64,000 nt of DNA, taken from contig CP085827.1 of assembly GCA_020809705.1 (NCBI GenBank), forward strand, positions 5,456,001 through 5,520,000. Direction: 5' to 3'. Source of the stretch: Calonectria ilicicola (taxonomy: Eukaryota; Ascomycota; Sordariomycetes; Hypocreales; Nectriaceae). The translations under genes were made by a program, and so were the position numbers. Below are positions 1-11,318 of the stretch, one piece after another. The number at the start of each line of letters is the position of its first letter. Within the stretch, counting starts at the first letter, position 1. The notes beneath the pieces were generated by a model. It saw only the letters and a program-made list of their open reading frames with translations. It ran no database searches and was not told where the DNA came from.

Positions 1-384
1 CGCGCATTGTGTGAGTCAATACGGCCGCATCGCGTGGCGGAGCGAATGACGGAAATATGATGCTGAAGGTGTTGCAACGGTGGAGCTCCTCGGTATGAGG
101 AGCACAAGGTTTGCATTTGGGGTTTGTCAACATGTTCATCCGAATTACCCTAAAATACATGAATATTGACATGTGCTGTACTATTAAGGCGCGAGAACAG
201 CAAAAACAAGCTCCACGGATGGTAGTCGCGGTACGCAGAGCACTATGGGCCTTCGCATTGCTCGAGCATTATCCAGATGAGCTCATTACATCATTGGCTA
301 GGCACTAGGGATACATTTCACTAATTAGGTCCCAAGATACTCCGTCTTTCCCTAATACTCATGTAAGCGTTGGATCAGCATCCT
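1..384. other. window edge, no gene recognised
   Basis: Short reading frames only, with no start context or recognisable domain. It is probably the 3' flank of the minus-strand gene ending at 385. Confidence 0.4.
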
Positions 385-1558
385 TCACGTCGCACTCTGA
401 GCTGATCCACCCTTAGCTTCCTCGGGAGACTCACCCCAAGTATCTCCAATAGGCTCGCCCATCATCCAACCCAATATAGTGAGAAATTTTGTCTCATTTA
501 TATCAGCTAGTAGCCCATGCTCAAAGTCCACAATCGGAGATTTACGAATCTCAATCTTCCCGCTTTGTGAATCGAAAATGCATTGAATGACCCGCATTGT
601 TCGAGCGGAGCATGACACAAGTGTGACCTAGACTTGAGTTAGTCAAAACGCATAAAATGCTGCAGCGGTCAATTACCGGAAAGACTCTATGAAGATTGTA
701 TCTTTTAGCCCTCGCGTTGGCAAACGCCAGGTACAACACTGATGTCAATTCGCTAGTCAACAGGGTATCTTCGTGCTGAGGAGCGTCGTCGGACACGAAA
801 CCTGTAAGGTGAGGTTTTTCGGGATCGCGGGTGCGTGTAGAATAATCGAGACATAGACAAAATATACCCTCAAGCATCCAGTCATATTTGCGGTAGGAAT
901 AGCGGTAAAGATGCTTAGACTTGGGCGACCTAATTGGAAACGTGTGAGCTTGTTGGATATGAAGGTAATGAGCAAAAAATGAAAGAAATAGCAGAAAGTA
1001 AAAGAATCAAATATAGAACGCTACTCACTCTACTGGCGCCCAGTTTGTAAGAGTTGGCATAATTCCATCAAAACAGCCAAAGTAATCGCGTCCAAGATAG
1101 TTTCGAATGATGCCCCAGATGTAAGAAGCTTGGGACCGCGGGTTGCTTTGAAGTCTAGAATCTTGACAATTCTTGTGAGAATCCAGGTCGATTTCTTCGT
1201 ACAGCTCCCATGGTTTAGTGCCTTCAAGGGCCTTTTTAATCTCGTGCAGGGAGTAGGGCCTAGTGTACTGCACTTTAGACGCACAAGATCGGCCAGTATT
1301 CAAATCGATATAAGTGCAAGTAATGTCGTATTTGCGGAGTTTCGTGTCATCGATGTACTGGCCGTCATACTTCGTGAGATGGCACATGATACCTCGCGCT
1401 CGCTGTCGAACCAGCACATCTTTCGGGGCGCCCTCGTATGTCACGGCTTCAAGCCGGGGATTTTTGGACGAAGGACGGATTGGAGGGGATGATTCACCTT
1501 CCTCTTCGGTATCGGAAGATGGATGAGCCCGTTTGCCACGGATCTTGGAAAACTCCAT
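385..1558 (-). CDS. fungal orphan protein, three exons
   Basis: I do not recognise the family, so no function is assigned. The model is exon 1 1558-1029, exon 2 929-677 and exon 3 627-385, giving 341 residues. The splice sites are GTGAGT at 1028, an AG ending at 930, GTAATT at 676 and an AG ending at 628, and all phases agree. The start is the first ATG of the frame and is followed by a basic, serine-rich and acidic N-terminus (about residues 1-40) that looks disordered and possibly nuclear. The middle is rich in Tyr, Arg and acidic residues. The end carries an Ile-Arg-Lys-Ser-Pro-Ile stretch and an acidic tail. The large neighbouring ORF at 1130-1492 on the plus strand is its shadow. The joined frames read as one coherent protein, which supports the gene more than any domain does. 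Confidence 0.6.
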
Positions 1559-2400
1559 CGTGTCAGCATTTGATGAGTCGATAAGTAGGTTGGTGCATTC
1601 GGGTTTCGATGGTGTTTATCTCTCTGGTCTTTCAGGTCAGGTGATCATGAACCCTCTCAAGTGGCACTGGATGGCTGGCACTGGTGGAGGCTGGTTACAA
1701 AGTGATGTTTTCTTGTATTATGTATTATACTTCATTTAGAGGTTTTTATTTATTTATTTGTACTTTTATTTATTTATTCGTATTTTTATTTATTTATTCC
1801 GGTTTTTATTTATTTATTCGGTTTTTTTGTTTAATAAAAATGCACAATTACGTAGTGAATGGTGTTGACTCAAGGTATAAGCTTGTTCTCACGTTTGACA
1901 GAGCGGTGAATCATGGTTCAAACACCAGGTTATGGTTTGTTTGTAAAGATGAATCAGAGTGTGTTAACAAGGAGATTTCGTAAATTTTCCAGAACACATC
2001 CATAAAAAGGAAGACTTCCATTGTATGCGTTCCAGCCCTCGCTTTTGTAGAGATGAACTCTGCAACTAAGGAAGGGGTGAACTATCGACTGATCTCACAA
2101 GATGAACAACGACACCAAACAACAGTCAGATCAAGGACGTAGATAGAAAGCCTGAGATCCAACCAATAACCGAATGTTTGCCTCACGCCGTGAATGGCCG
2201 CACAGCATCGGATGATTCACCATGTTTGCATAATTTCGTCCAATAGGAACGCTGGTGTCATGCTGGCAAACATTTCCAAGGTGCCCTCTTATATCTAGCC
2301 ATCTCTCCTCCCATTCTTCCCTCTCCTCCTCCATCTCTTCTTTTACATCCACCCCATCCAACACCAGCTTTGCAGACTTCTAGATTCCAAAGTATTCGCT
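1559..2400. other. divergent intergenic region with a 20-bp tandem repeat
   Basis: It separates two divergently transcribed accessory genes and so holds both promoters. Its main landmark is the T-rich tandem repeat at 1741-1820. No coding region is convincing. Confidence 0.5.
1741..1820. repeat. 20-bp tandem repeat, four units
   Basis: Four consecutive 20-bp units line up exactly in period. Each has a TTTTATTTATTTATT core followed by a variable end (TTG, TCG, TCC, TCG) and a variable two- or three-base start. Similar TTTA/AAAT tracts recur in other gaps of this window, at about 4585-4630, 10820-10905 and 12029-12060. Confidence 0.85.
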
Positions 2401-3756
2401 ATGGAATCAGAAAATGCAGTACCATCAACTCGCCGACAATGGCAAATCCTTGCCCGGAAAAGCGCGGTTTCAGATCTCAGCTTTTACCAGTATCCAGACC
2501 ATGAATCTGGCTCTCAGGTCACGTTTCCGCAGTTCTTGACGTTTCGTATAATCTGGTCTGAAGTGGGAGAGGTCTGCAACTTCAGAAGATACATTTCTGC
2601 GGAGAAGTTAGTCAGCAAGCTGTCATCAGACAGAGCTATCCAGCACTTGAGCGGTAGCATTGAATGGGAGAACTATACGAAGTCACTTTTGCTAACTTCT
2701 CCAGCGCCGATCAAGACGATGGAGAAGAGAACATCCACCCCAAGTGCCTCAAACCATTCTCATATTGAAGATATAGCCGTGGAAATTCCGAGAAATTGTA
2801 TCATCCCGGGCACATTCGCTTTGGTACGATCCTACCAACTTGAGACGTTGAACACCGCCCCTTCCCTCAATCTAACCACGCCCAGTTCCCAGCAACATGA
2901 TCCTGACGCTGCCGATGCCTTTGATCCCGAGCTTGATGAAGATTATTTTGACCATCCGAATGAAGATATTGTCACCGAACGACAGACATCCCATGAGATG
3001 TCAACGTCAGACCCGTCGTCGACGGCCCCGTCATCAAGATCCCTCACGCCGAGTAGCAACCACACAGATCCTGAGATGCAACCTGACGGGAGACTCCATT
3101 TCCTGCCTGTTTAAGACGAACAAATCGTCAGTGCGTCTCTTCTTCTGTTCTTTCGAGCTATATCCCTGCACCTCGAAGATCCAGTTGAGGTTGGGCAATG
3201 GAGGCTCGCCCGACTTCCCTTTCCTGTCGAGAACGTAACAGCCACCCGAGAAGCTGGAAGGCTTCCAATACTTTTTGAAGCAAGGACAGATGGATACTTA
3301 TCTGTCCCTACCATAAATGGACCAGCCGCTATCGTCGAAGCCAAACCGTACATCAGGAACCAACCTGAGGGTGTGAAGCGGGCAATCCTCATGCAGGAAT
3401 CGGCTGAGATGGCTGCATGGATAGCTCAATACCCACCTGTACCTCCTGGGAAATAGTACCGGTAAGTGCTTACTGATTAACTTTCAGTGGATATACTTAT
3501 GAGGGATTGCAGGCGCCTTCTTATCTCTCAGGATCGGCACGAGGTTTTTGTGAACATCGGACATTTCGATGAAGGCTATGCCGAGTACATGCGTGGTCAT
3601 TCCATGGCATGTCAATCTTTCCTAAGGATCAAATCATATGGCCCATTCAACGTGGGCAGTATATACGACATGAAGTTGCTGGCGAAGTTCGTGATTGGCT
3701 ACCAGATGGACCGGGCCAACGGCATCCAAACAAATGAAGACAAGTTATGGGCATAG
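2401..3756 (+). pseudogene. PD-(D/E)XK nuclease-like protein with in-frame stops
   Basis: One frame runs from ATG 2401 with an acidic, serine-rich middle. It then carries an Arg-Thr-Asp-Gly motif near 3283-3294 and, about 15 codons later, Glu-Ala-Lys (about 3337-3345), the D...ExK layout of PD-(D/E)XK nuclease-like folds known from many fungal proteins of unknown role. A TAA at 3112-3114 interrupts the frame, but it could lie inside a 63-nt intron (3053-3115, internal CTGAC, acceptor TTTAAG). A TAG follows at 3454-3456. Beyond it the frame resumes after a GTAAGT donor at 3462, with an Ile-Ser-Gln-Asp-Arg-His-Glu stretch and a Tyr-rich C-terminus that fits the same family, to a stop ending at 3756. 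A 93-nt intron, 3439-3531, would bypass the TAG but removes the Ile-Ser-Gln strand and uses a weaker GTACCT donor. So this is either a three-exon gene of about 399 residues or a gene broken by nonsense mutation. Confidence 0.55.
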
Positions 3757-6443
3757 ATTATGCTGCCAGATATGGTACAAATCTCTGACCCAGCACCTCA
3801 TCTAAGAGACCCGGCAACAAGTAAGCCAACCAGCCGGTCAAACACGTTGCCCCTGGACGTCTTTTTACACGTTTCAATTCTACTTGTGCAAACAACGACC
3901 CCAAGACGTACAAGATTGTACTAGCAACACACATTGATCTTTGCTCGTCCGAAACCCCTCCAGAAGGGGCTCACAACATTGTCATCAGTAGGTCAACACT
4001 CAAGGATAATGGCATCTTACTTCACACTTTTCCTGGATGGTTACTGATTATTCTCACGAAAAGGGCCCCTTCGCGCAACTCGTGAGCGTCATGGGCATTC
4101 AAAATCGCGACGGAGTCGATCTCGACTCGCAGACCAACACCATGAAAATGACAGAGCGTGTAGACATTTTCTCCCGCAAGACGATCAACCAAAACAAGTT
4201 CTCGCTGGGCCTTTTCTCAGACATGCCGTTGGCAACCGACACATACATAGCCTACACCCACCGCCAGAAGAATTGTGGCTTTCTTTCGACTGATCTGTAG
4301 AGCATTTCGGTCGTTGGAAAGGCACTTGCCTCCAACCAATCCACAGGGGGGGAAATACAGCGAGGATAAATGACGGTCTCGAGGAGCGCCTTATAATACG
4401 AGTCTCTGACAGGTTTTTTTTTTCTCCCAAGGTATTGTCGATGACATTTCTGGGTTATCACAACGTCCTTGTTTTGGGTTACATCTGCAAGCTTGTTTTG
4501 TTGTTTTGACTATTAAATCTTGCTAGACTGCTCTAGTCTAGTGGCAGGGATTGAGGATGAGCCCATTGTTATTTTTGAGTGGCTCGGAAATAAATAAATA
4601 AGATGAAATAATTTTAGGTGAAATAAATAATTTCGGGCTTTTTATATACTCAATTCACTTACCTTTGTTCTCGTCATTGTTCTTTTTGTTGTTGACGAAT
4701 CTTGTGTTGTGAATTCCTGCAAGTTCAAATCGATGTCTAATAATTTCGCGAAACCAAATCTCCTAGTATTACACGCAGTTTCCTAATTGCTCTAGCAACT
4801 TACCCTAATTACGGTGAAATTAAACCATTGAATTGATTTTGATAACTGTAACAATAAATGTGCGACAAAGAAATGGCCCCAAAAAATTGAGACCCATCTG
4901 ATTGATTGTTGTTGATCACCAATGGGCTACCCTAGAATCAGGTTGTGCCAGAGTGGGGTGTGGATCAAACCTGAGACAAGATATGTTGATCTTGCTGCTC
5001 TGTCCAATAATAGATTTTACAACTCTTAAATCCGTCCTGATCCCACTCTGATCCCCGTTTGATTACACCTGCCAAGTTGTGTGCTAGCTGGGCATGTTTA
5101 CAGCTCGCACGCTTGATATGCTCACGTTGCGCACTACCGCTAGCCCGGGCCCGCGTGGTCACTTCGGCGCTAGGGATGTTGCCCGTTCCTGTCATGTGTG
5201 TGGTGGCCAAGAAGGCTTAAAATTTGGATCTTATAACTGGAAATCGAGCGGCCGGGAGAGGCTTGCACAGCTGGCTCGGCTTGATGGAGACTTATATGGA
5301 GAATGGAGAAGGCGATACGATGCTGCATGTAAGTAGGTAGTGGTGATGCGCGTCATGGGCTCGGCTAGGCACCCTGCGACTACACACAAGCCATGAGAGG
5401 CGTGACATTTTCCCAATTTAGAAGAGAAAACTTCCAACGTGAGAGATCCATGATGGCAGCGGCGGCAATGGACGCGGATGTCTCTCCAGGTGGCATGTCT
5501 GTCTCTCTCTCTCTCTCCCCCGCCCTCTCTAGGTTGGCACCTACTTCTGCAGAAGAGGGACACCTTTAGGGAGTGGATGATGCTTTGAGTTTATCTTCGT
5601 AGCGAGCGGGATACAAGGCGATTAATCTATGACGTGACATGGCTCGGTGAGAGCGCGCGCAGGGTTACAACTCTGGCCGGCCAGGTCTGGGTGGGCGAGT
5701 GCAAAAACAAAACGACGACACACACATCAATGACACGAATGACACCCAATGACGATTGCTATTTTGCCTGGCATCAAAACATAATCAGCGGTGCAGGGTC
5801 GTTCCCCCGAGTTTGCTGACCTTGCTTGGGTGCCTGTCTGCTATCCCTCTATCCCCTCTGTCCCTCTATCTTTCGGTGGGCTATGCCAATGCACATGCTG
5901 CGTATCGGTCCCCCCCCTGGTCAGTTGGGCCATTAATCCCCGCTACCGTCTGCGTCCGTCCGCGGTCTAGCTAGCTTGTGTGGTTCCATAACATCGTCAC
6001 CTGCAACGGCCACCCACGTTGTGTCCTCTCGTTAGACCTCCCGTCCCCCTGTGCTCCGGCACATCTTATTTACTGCCTGTGTCATCTCTTGCTTTGCTAC
6101 GTGTACCATTCATTCCTGTCCAAGTCGACACAGCACCCGCCCCAAAGAACCAGCTCTGCCCCAGCGCCGCCCTCTTTTTTTGTTTTCTTCTTCGGAGACG
6201 TCATTGTTTCACCTGCGCAGACTACAAGGTCTTTGACGATACCTGACGACAGCCCACCTCTGAAAGCACGTGCCCCCCTGGGACCTACTCGAGCTACCTT
6301 GGACTCTGGCGATAGCTTCTCCAACTTAATACCGCCCATTTCTACCCTGTCGTCACCTCTTCTCTCCTCTCTCTTTCCCCCCTCTCCTCCTCCCCTCCCA
6401 CATTTACGAACGCCCTCCTCTCTTCTCTTCTCTCTCTCCCCCC
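3757..6443. other. long gap upstream of the Rab gene
   Basis: No complete gene is supported. About 3860-4300 contains two adjoining open stretches in different frames that could be a gene relic. About 4560-4700 is AT-rich with AAATAAATAA runs. From about 5480 to 6440 the plus strand becomes strongly CT-rich, which fits the promoter and leader of the GTPase gene. Several short ORFs (5094-5336, 5978-6514) are low-complexity products of that bias. Confidence 0.45.
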
Positions 6444-7220
6444 ATGTCGACCACACCTTGGGACTACATCGCCAAACTCGTCTGCATCGGCGATTCAGGA
6501 TGCGGCAAGTCTAGCCTCACCATTCGCCTCTGCGAAGGCCGCTTCTCGCCCCATCACGACGTAACCATCGGCGTTGAGTTTGGCTCTCGCATTGTCCCTG
6601 TCGGACCGCCACACTCCGCACCACCTGAGACTATCTTACCCTCAGATCCAGATGCCGACGAAGCCCCCCAACCCGACGGCCTGCCAGAGCCCCCCCGCGA
6701 AAAATCCGCCCCCGCGGGCCCCCAGAAGCACATGAAGCTGTCCCTCTGGGACACGGCCGGCCAGGAGACGTACAAGTCCGTTACCCGCTCCTACTTCCGC
6801 GGCGCCAGCGGCGCCCTCCTAGTCTTCGACCTCTCCCGCAAGCAGACGTTCCAGCACGTCACCGACTGGCTCAACGACCTGCGCCAGATTGCCGAGCCCG
6901 ACATTGTCGTCATCCTGGTCGGCAACAAGGCCGACTTGACCCAGCAGGCTGACAACAAGCGCGAGGTGACGCGCGAGGAGGCTGAAGAGTGGGCCCGCCG
7001 CAACGGCGTCCTCGAGTACGTTGAGACGAGCGCTAAGAGCGGCGAGAACGTTGAGAATGCCTTTATGCGCGTTGCAGAGAGGATATACCAAAACATTCAG
7101 GCTGGCAAGTACGACCTCAACGACCGGAGATCCGGCGTCAAGGGTCCTGGGGCCGGCGGAAACCGCCAGGTGCGGCTAGGGAACGATTCCAGCAAGTCGG
7201 CGGCCGGGGGCTGCTGTTAA
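6444..7220 (+). CDS. Rab-family small GTPase (Rab4/Ypt4-like) with an insertion
   Basis: A Rab GTPase that cycles between GDP and GTP to direct vesicle traffic, probably in endosomal recycling if the Rab4 resemblance holds. It is an intronless 258-residue protein. G1 is GDSGCGKS (16-23), the switch I Thr lies in TIGVEF (41-46), G3 is WDTAGQE (102-108), G4 is NKAD (161-164) and G5 is TSAK (195-198). The C-terminus ends in Gly-Cys-Cys, the usual double-geranylgeranyl signal. The GVEFGS and SVTRSYFRGA segments point to the Rab2/Rab4 group. It is odd in having about 40 extra residues (55-94), rich in Pro, Glu and Asp, between switch I and G3, where normal Rabs have a tight beta hairpin; family members are usually about 200-215 residues. 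It is convergent with PMT2 downstream. The long CT tract before ATG 6444 looks like its leader. Confidence 0.9.
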   Translation: MSTTPWDYIAKLVCIGDSGCGKSSLTIRLCEGRFSPHHDVTIGVEFGSRIVPVGPPHSAPPETILPSDPDADEAPQPDGLPEPPREKSAPAGPQKHMKLSLWDTAGQETYKSVTRSYFRGASGALLVFDLSRKQTFQHVTDWLNDLRQIAEPDIVVILVGNKADLTQQADNKREVTREEAEEWARRNGVLEYVETSAKSGENVENAFMRVAERIYQNIQAGKYDLNDRRSGVKGPGAGGNRQVRLGNDSSKSAAGGCC

Positions 7221-7765
7221 CGTTAACAGGCAACCGACGTAGTGGGTTGTACAAGAGGAGGAAACACACAAGAGACATGCAACGTCCAGGAGGCACGCGT
7301 GCGCATTCATGATACCCCCTTGTCTGCAAAGGAGCAAAATATTTTCATCAAAGCAAGTGTATGAATTCAAGTACCCATCATGGATTGTACAATAATGCGT
7401 AATACACTATCGGTCCTACCAGGCCACCGAAAGACACATCCAAGGAAACTACTTTCTCTCTCCGTCTCTCTCTCATGTTGCATTAGACACAGAGCACATT
7501 CTCGTGACTGTCTTGTTAAAAAAATCTTTTCTTATCTTTTCCTTTAGTCGCTTGTTCCAACCCAGATCCATGTAAAAAAAACAGAAACGTCTCCTTTTAC
7601 TAATTCCCAACATCTTGGTCCATCTGTGTAGAGGGGAATTGTAGTCCGTCTTCACCATAATACATATTGAGTCTAACTCATCGAGAAGGCGTTGCCGCCT
7701 CTCGTTTCTGGAATAGGCCGAAACCCGTCCTTGTGTAAATAAAAAGAGGGCATGAGAACATTACT
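7221..7765. other. convergent 3' region
   Basis: Shared 3' flank of the Rab gene (plus) and PMT2 (minus). It holds TC-rich stretches and short A/T runs consistent with untranslated tails, and no gene. Confidence 0.5.
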
Positions 7766-10222
7766 TTAGTCCGTAACTCTCCAGCCGTCGAACCACTTCA
7801 TGTAACCATACTGCTTGTGGTTGCCAGTCATACCCCAGCAAATGGGGATAAAGTAAATGTACAGACCAATGATGACTGTGTACAAAACGCCATACACAAC
7901 GGCCTGGAGGGCGACGTTGCGGTTGCGCACAAGCCAGTCAATCAAGAATCCAAAGCTTAGAATGGCAAAGTAAAGTGCCGGGTAGTAGTGGTGCACGTAG
8001 GTGACACGAGCCATGATAACAAAGGGAAGGTAGTGAAGGAACCAACCGGCCACGGGGTACAGAGCAGAGTAATGAATCTGGTCAATCTCCTTGTTGGTGA
8101 GGTCCTGGAAACCGCGTTGCCATCGGAGAAGGTACCAAGCAACGACGAGACCAACGACACCGAGAGAGGCAGTGGAACCCCAGTAAACAAGAGGGTTGCC
8201 CAGGAGGAAGTACTTGACGATATCGTCGCCCCAGCCGCACATGCGCAGACCAACATTGAGAATGGGCCACTGCCACCACTGAGAGGCAAGATCATCCTGC
8301 TTATCGGGGTCGGGAACCAGAGCGTTGTTGGAGGTCATCATCGCAACGTTAAGGTGGACGAAGTCGTGGAAGAAGGGGGATCGGTAGACGCCAGCCTCAG
8401 CGGGAGGGACTAGTTTCAAGTCAGTATTGCAACGTGGAAAAATTGGGTCAGTACGGATAACATACGCTTGTCGTTCCAGTGGGCCTCGACGTTCCAGTGA
8501 GTGTAGGTATCTCGGGGGTTGTTGTCCTTGGTGCAGGTAACCTCGATCTGCTTGAAACCCCACTGGGGGAGGTTCACATTGCCGGCTCGGAGATAGCAGC
8601 CCATAGCCTCATGCTTAAGACGGAAGGCAGTGGTAAGAGTTCGGAGCTTGCTGTGGTCGCGGGAGGCAGCGTCACGGACAACCTCGATCTTCCAGTGATC
8701 CTTGTCATCACCAACAGTCAAGTTACCGTAGCAAGAAACCTCCTTGTGACCACCACGGGACACGGGGGCAGCAATATCGTGAGAGTGGAGGTTGCGACCG
8801 GTCTGGGCATGGAGCAGACGGATGACAGAGCCATCACCAATGAATCGGAGGTCGTTAGACTCGGTGTCGAGGTCGGCTTCACGGCGGTTAGGGTAGAAGA
8901 ACCAGTCATTGTTGGTGTCCTTGTGGTGGTAGCAGGTGATTTGCTGCTGCTTGGAACCCTCGGGGTATGTCTGGACGTGGGAGTGAAGCAGACCACCTCC
9001 GTAACCCATGTTCTTGATAGTGGCACGAGAGCCAAGGGCAATCTCAAGAGGGCTATCCTTTCCAACCTGAGTTCCCTTCAAGTTGGCCTGGAACAGAGAG
9101 CTCATCTGAGCATCACCGGGACCACTGCGGTCGAGGATGGCGAAGTGCAGGGCAAAGGAGAGGAGGTAGATAAGGAAGGGAATGACAATGAGGCCAACAA
9201 CTCGGGTCAGGACATGGGCGCTCAGGGTAGTCTGAATATTGTTAGCATACGTCCATGGTTGAACTTCTTAAATGGACAACTTACAACTGGCATTTTCCTG
9301 TCACCAAACTTGGTCCAGAGATCCTCAATGGTGTACAGACCAACGAGAGCGGTGACAAAGAGACCAACAAGCTTGACACTGCAAACACAGCCGATGCTGA
9401 CACCGGTCATGAAGAGCCAAAAGATCCACTCAGGACCGAAGCTGTCGTGGCGCTGGTTGTGGAACTTGGACCAGCAAAAGACGGTAGCAACGGTACCACA
9501 TAGGAGCATGGAGTCAAGCAGGATGAAGCGGCTGATGGTGGTGTACGAGTTTTCGCAAAGAACCATCAGAGTAACAAGCCAAACGGCAGGTCGTCGCAGG
9601 TGAAGCTCTCGAGCAGTGAAGTAGGCCATGGGAATACAGGCAATGCCAAAGGCGGCATTGAAGGCACGCATAAAAGTATAATCGACATCTTCGGGGTAGG
9701 TCTCGCCAGACTTGAACTCGAATGATCCGTTGTAACCGGCGAGGACTCCAGAGAGACCAACGAGCATCTTGCCGAGAGGAGGGTGGACATCGAAGTAGTA
9801 TTCATGCTTGATGTAGTAGCTTCCGAACTTGCCAAAACTGTGGGTAATGGGTTAGAATACAGTCGCGAGTCAAGGAAGGGTCATGAGACATACTGGGCTT
9901 CATCCCAAGTGACGATGTTGCTTAGGCCAATCTTGTAGAGTCGAGTGAAGATGGCGAGGGCAGTGAAGATCAGCGGGGCAATGACAACTTCCCAGTCAGA
10001 GAGGGCCTGAAGGAAAGATGGCTCCTAGAAACTCGGTCAGTGCGCGGCATCTCCAATGCTACAGATAGACCTGTACAGTACCTTCTTGGCCAACTTTTTG
10101 TTGTCCACAGGCTGGGCGGCGGCCTGGGGCTGGGTGTCTTGCGATCCCACGGGACGCTTTCTCAAGCCATCGCCTAGGTCCGCGCCTGAGGCGACGGCGG
10201 CGGCGGCCTTGTCGGCAGCCAT
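7766..10222 (-). CDS. pmt2: protein O-mannosyltransferase, PMT2 family
   Basis: An ER membrane GT39 enzyme that transfers mannose from dolichyl-phosphate mannose to Ser/Thr of secretory proteins. PMT2-type proteins work as heterodimers with a PMT1-type partner. There are five exons: 10222-10082, 10024-9894, 9837-9285, 9231-8466 and 8409-7766. All phases agree and give 744 residues, the normal family length. The N-terminus is Ala-rich and cytosolic. The catalytic Asp-Glu pair lies in WDEAHFG (about 87-93) in the first lumenal loop, with the DVHPPLGK motif shortly after. Multiple membrane segments flank a lumenal MIR region (about 330-520) containing LLHSHxQTYP- and NLHSH-type repeats. The C-terminal half has further membrane helices and ends in a short Tyr/Trp-rich tail. 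The SGETYP segment and the LLHSH wording match PMT2 rather than PMT4. Splice donors include GTATGT and GTAAGT. Confidence 0.95.
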
Positions 10223-10817
10223 TTGTATTCAATCGGATCGGCAAGTTGAGGGCGAGGGCAACTTAGAGGACTTAGTTGCTTTGTAGGCGGTGGAGGAATG
10301 GATAGTTGGTTCGGCCGAAGGCGGCGAGGAAAAGATTGGACGAGTTGGTGAGACTCAAAAAAAGGCAAAAGGGGTGGTGATGGGTGGCGCGCGTCAACGA
10401 AGGCGCCCGCCGGAGACAAGTGCCGTCAAATGCAGATCAAGGGAAAACAGGCCGGGGGCCGAGTTGAAGATGCGAAAAGGGAAGAAAAAGAGGGCGAAAG
10501 AAAAGACTAGGACTGTGGTTGAAGAAGAATTGGCTGGTAGCTGCGAGCCAGGAACACGCACGCATACGCAGCCGATGTCCCCTGAAATGCCACATATGCT
10601 GCTTTGTTGCTTTACTGGCCTGGCCTGGATGCAGTTGGGCCAGCTGCACTAACGCAGCAGAGAGCTCTGTTGGTGGGTACGTACCCTGGCACCCCTAGCC
10701 TAGTTGGAAGAATGGGTCTACAATACACCCCTTGAAAGATTGTCCCCCTGTGACTTCCGTACCTTTAGCAGCATGGAACACAACCGCCCGAAGGTATCAA
10801 TATGATAACAAAGGAAA

Positions 10818-10905
10818 GAAAATAAATAAATAAATAAATAACAATAAACCCCATATATAAATTACTTATTTATGTTATTTATATAATATTTATTTATTTA
10901 TTTAA
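10818..10905. repeat. AT-rich inverted repeat of TAAA/TTTA tracts
   Basis: A run of AATA units (about 10820-10850) faces a run of TTTA units (about 10867-10903) around a short centre containing CCCCATATATAA. The arms are roughly complementary over 25 bp or more, so the DNA could form a hairpin or cruciform. It sits about 600 bp upstream of PMT2. Confidence 0.6.
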
Positions 10906-11264
10906 AAATTGGCTGGAAGATGGTGGGAAATGGTAGAGGTGGTACAGTCTTTCAGGGATTGTACAAGGTCCGTCATCCCCGTTCGTTTCCACGCGTGGCG
11001 TTGATTCCAGGCATTCTAGGCCGCTCGAAACAATTGAAACACCACTTCATCGTCAGCTCCAAGGGGGATTCCAGAGGCTGAAGAACAAGGGGCGCTATTG
11101 ATAAGCTATCGATTGCCAAATGTCCGCCGGGTGTCCACCAGCTCCAAGCTCATTTATTAGCCTCCTAAACCAACACGTGGAAGCGCTTCCCAGCGGCTCT
11201 TAATATCACATGCTCGGAAGGCAGCCACCTCGACCTGTTTTTTTTTTTTTTTTTCTGATTCATG

Positions 11265-11318
11265 ACACGAGCCACACGAGCCACACAAGCCACACAAGCC
11301 ACACAAGCCACACAAGCC
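11265..11318. repeat. 9-bp minisatellite, six units
   Basis: Six uninterrupted 9-bp units are present. The first two read ACACGAGCC and the next four ACACAAGCC. The array follows a T17 run (11238-11254) and a short spacer. The minus-strand ORF over it encodes a Leu-Cys-Gly repeat that is probably not a real protein. Confidence 0.9.

Noticed and set aside
3456..3512. intron to remove the TAG of the PD-(D/E)XK-like gene
   Set aside because: Joining 3455 to 3513 recreates TAG across the junction, so it does not solve the stop.
4037..4300. 87-codon plus-strand ORF
   Set aside because: It reads somewhat like protein but has an in-frame stop directly upstream and no family; kept only as a possible relic in the gap entry.
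4725..4740. T-loop-like GTTCAAATC that might mark a tRNA
   Set aside because: No acceptor, D or anticodon arm can be folded around it.
5978..6514. Pro/Ser-rich ORF upstream of the Rab gene
   Set aside because: It is a by-product of the CT-rich leader and overlaps the Rab start in another frame.
8479..9603. 374-codon plus-strand ORF opposite PMT2
   Set aside because: It is antisense to the conserved MIR and membrane part of PMT2 and is a low-complexity Val/Gly-rich shadow.
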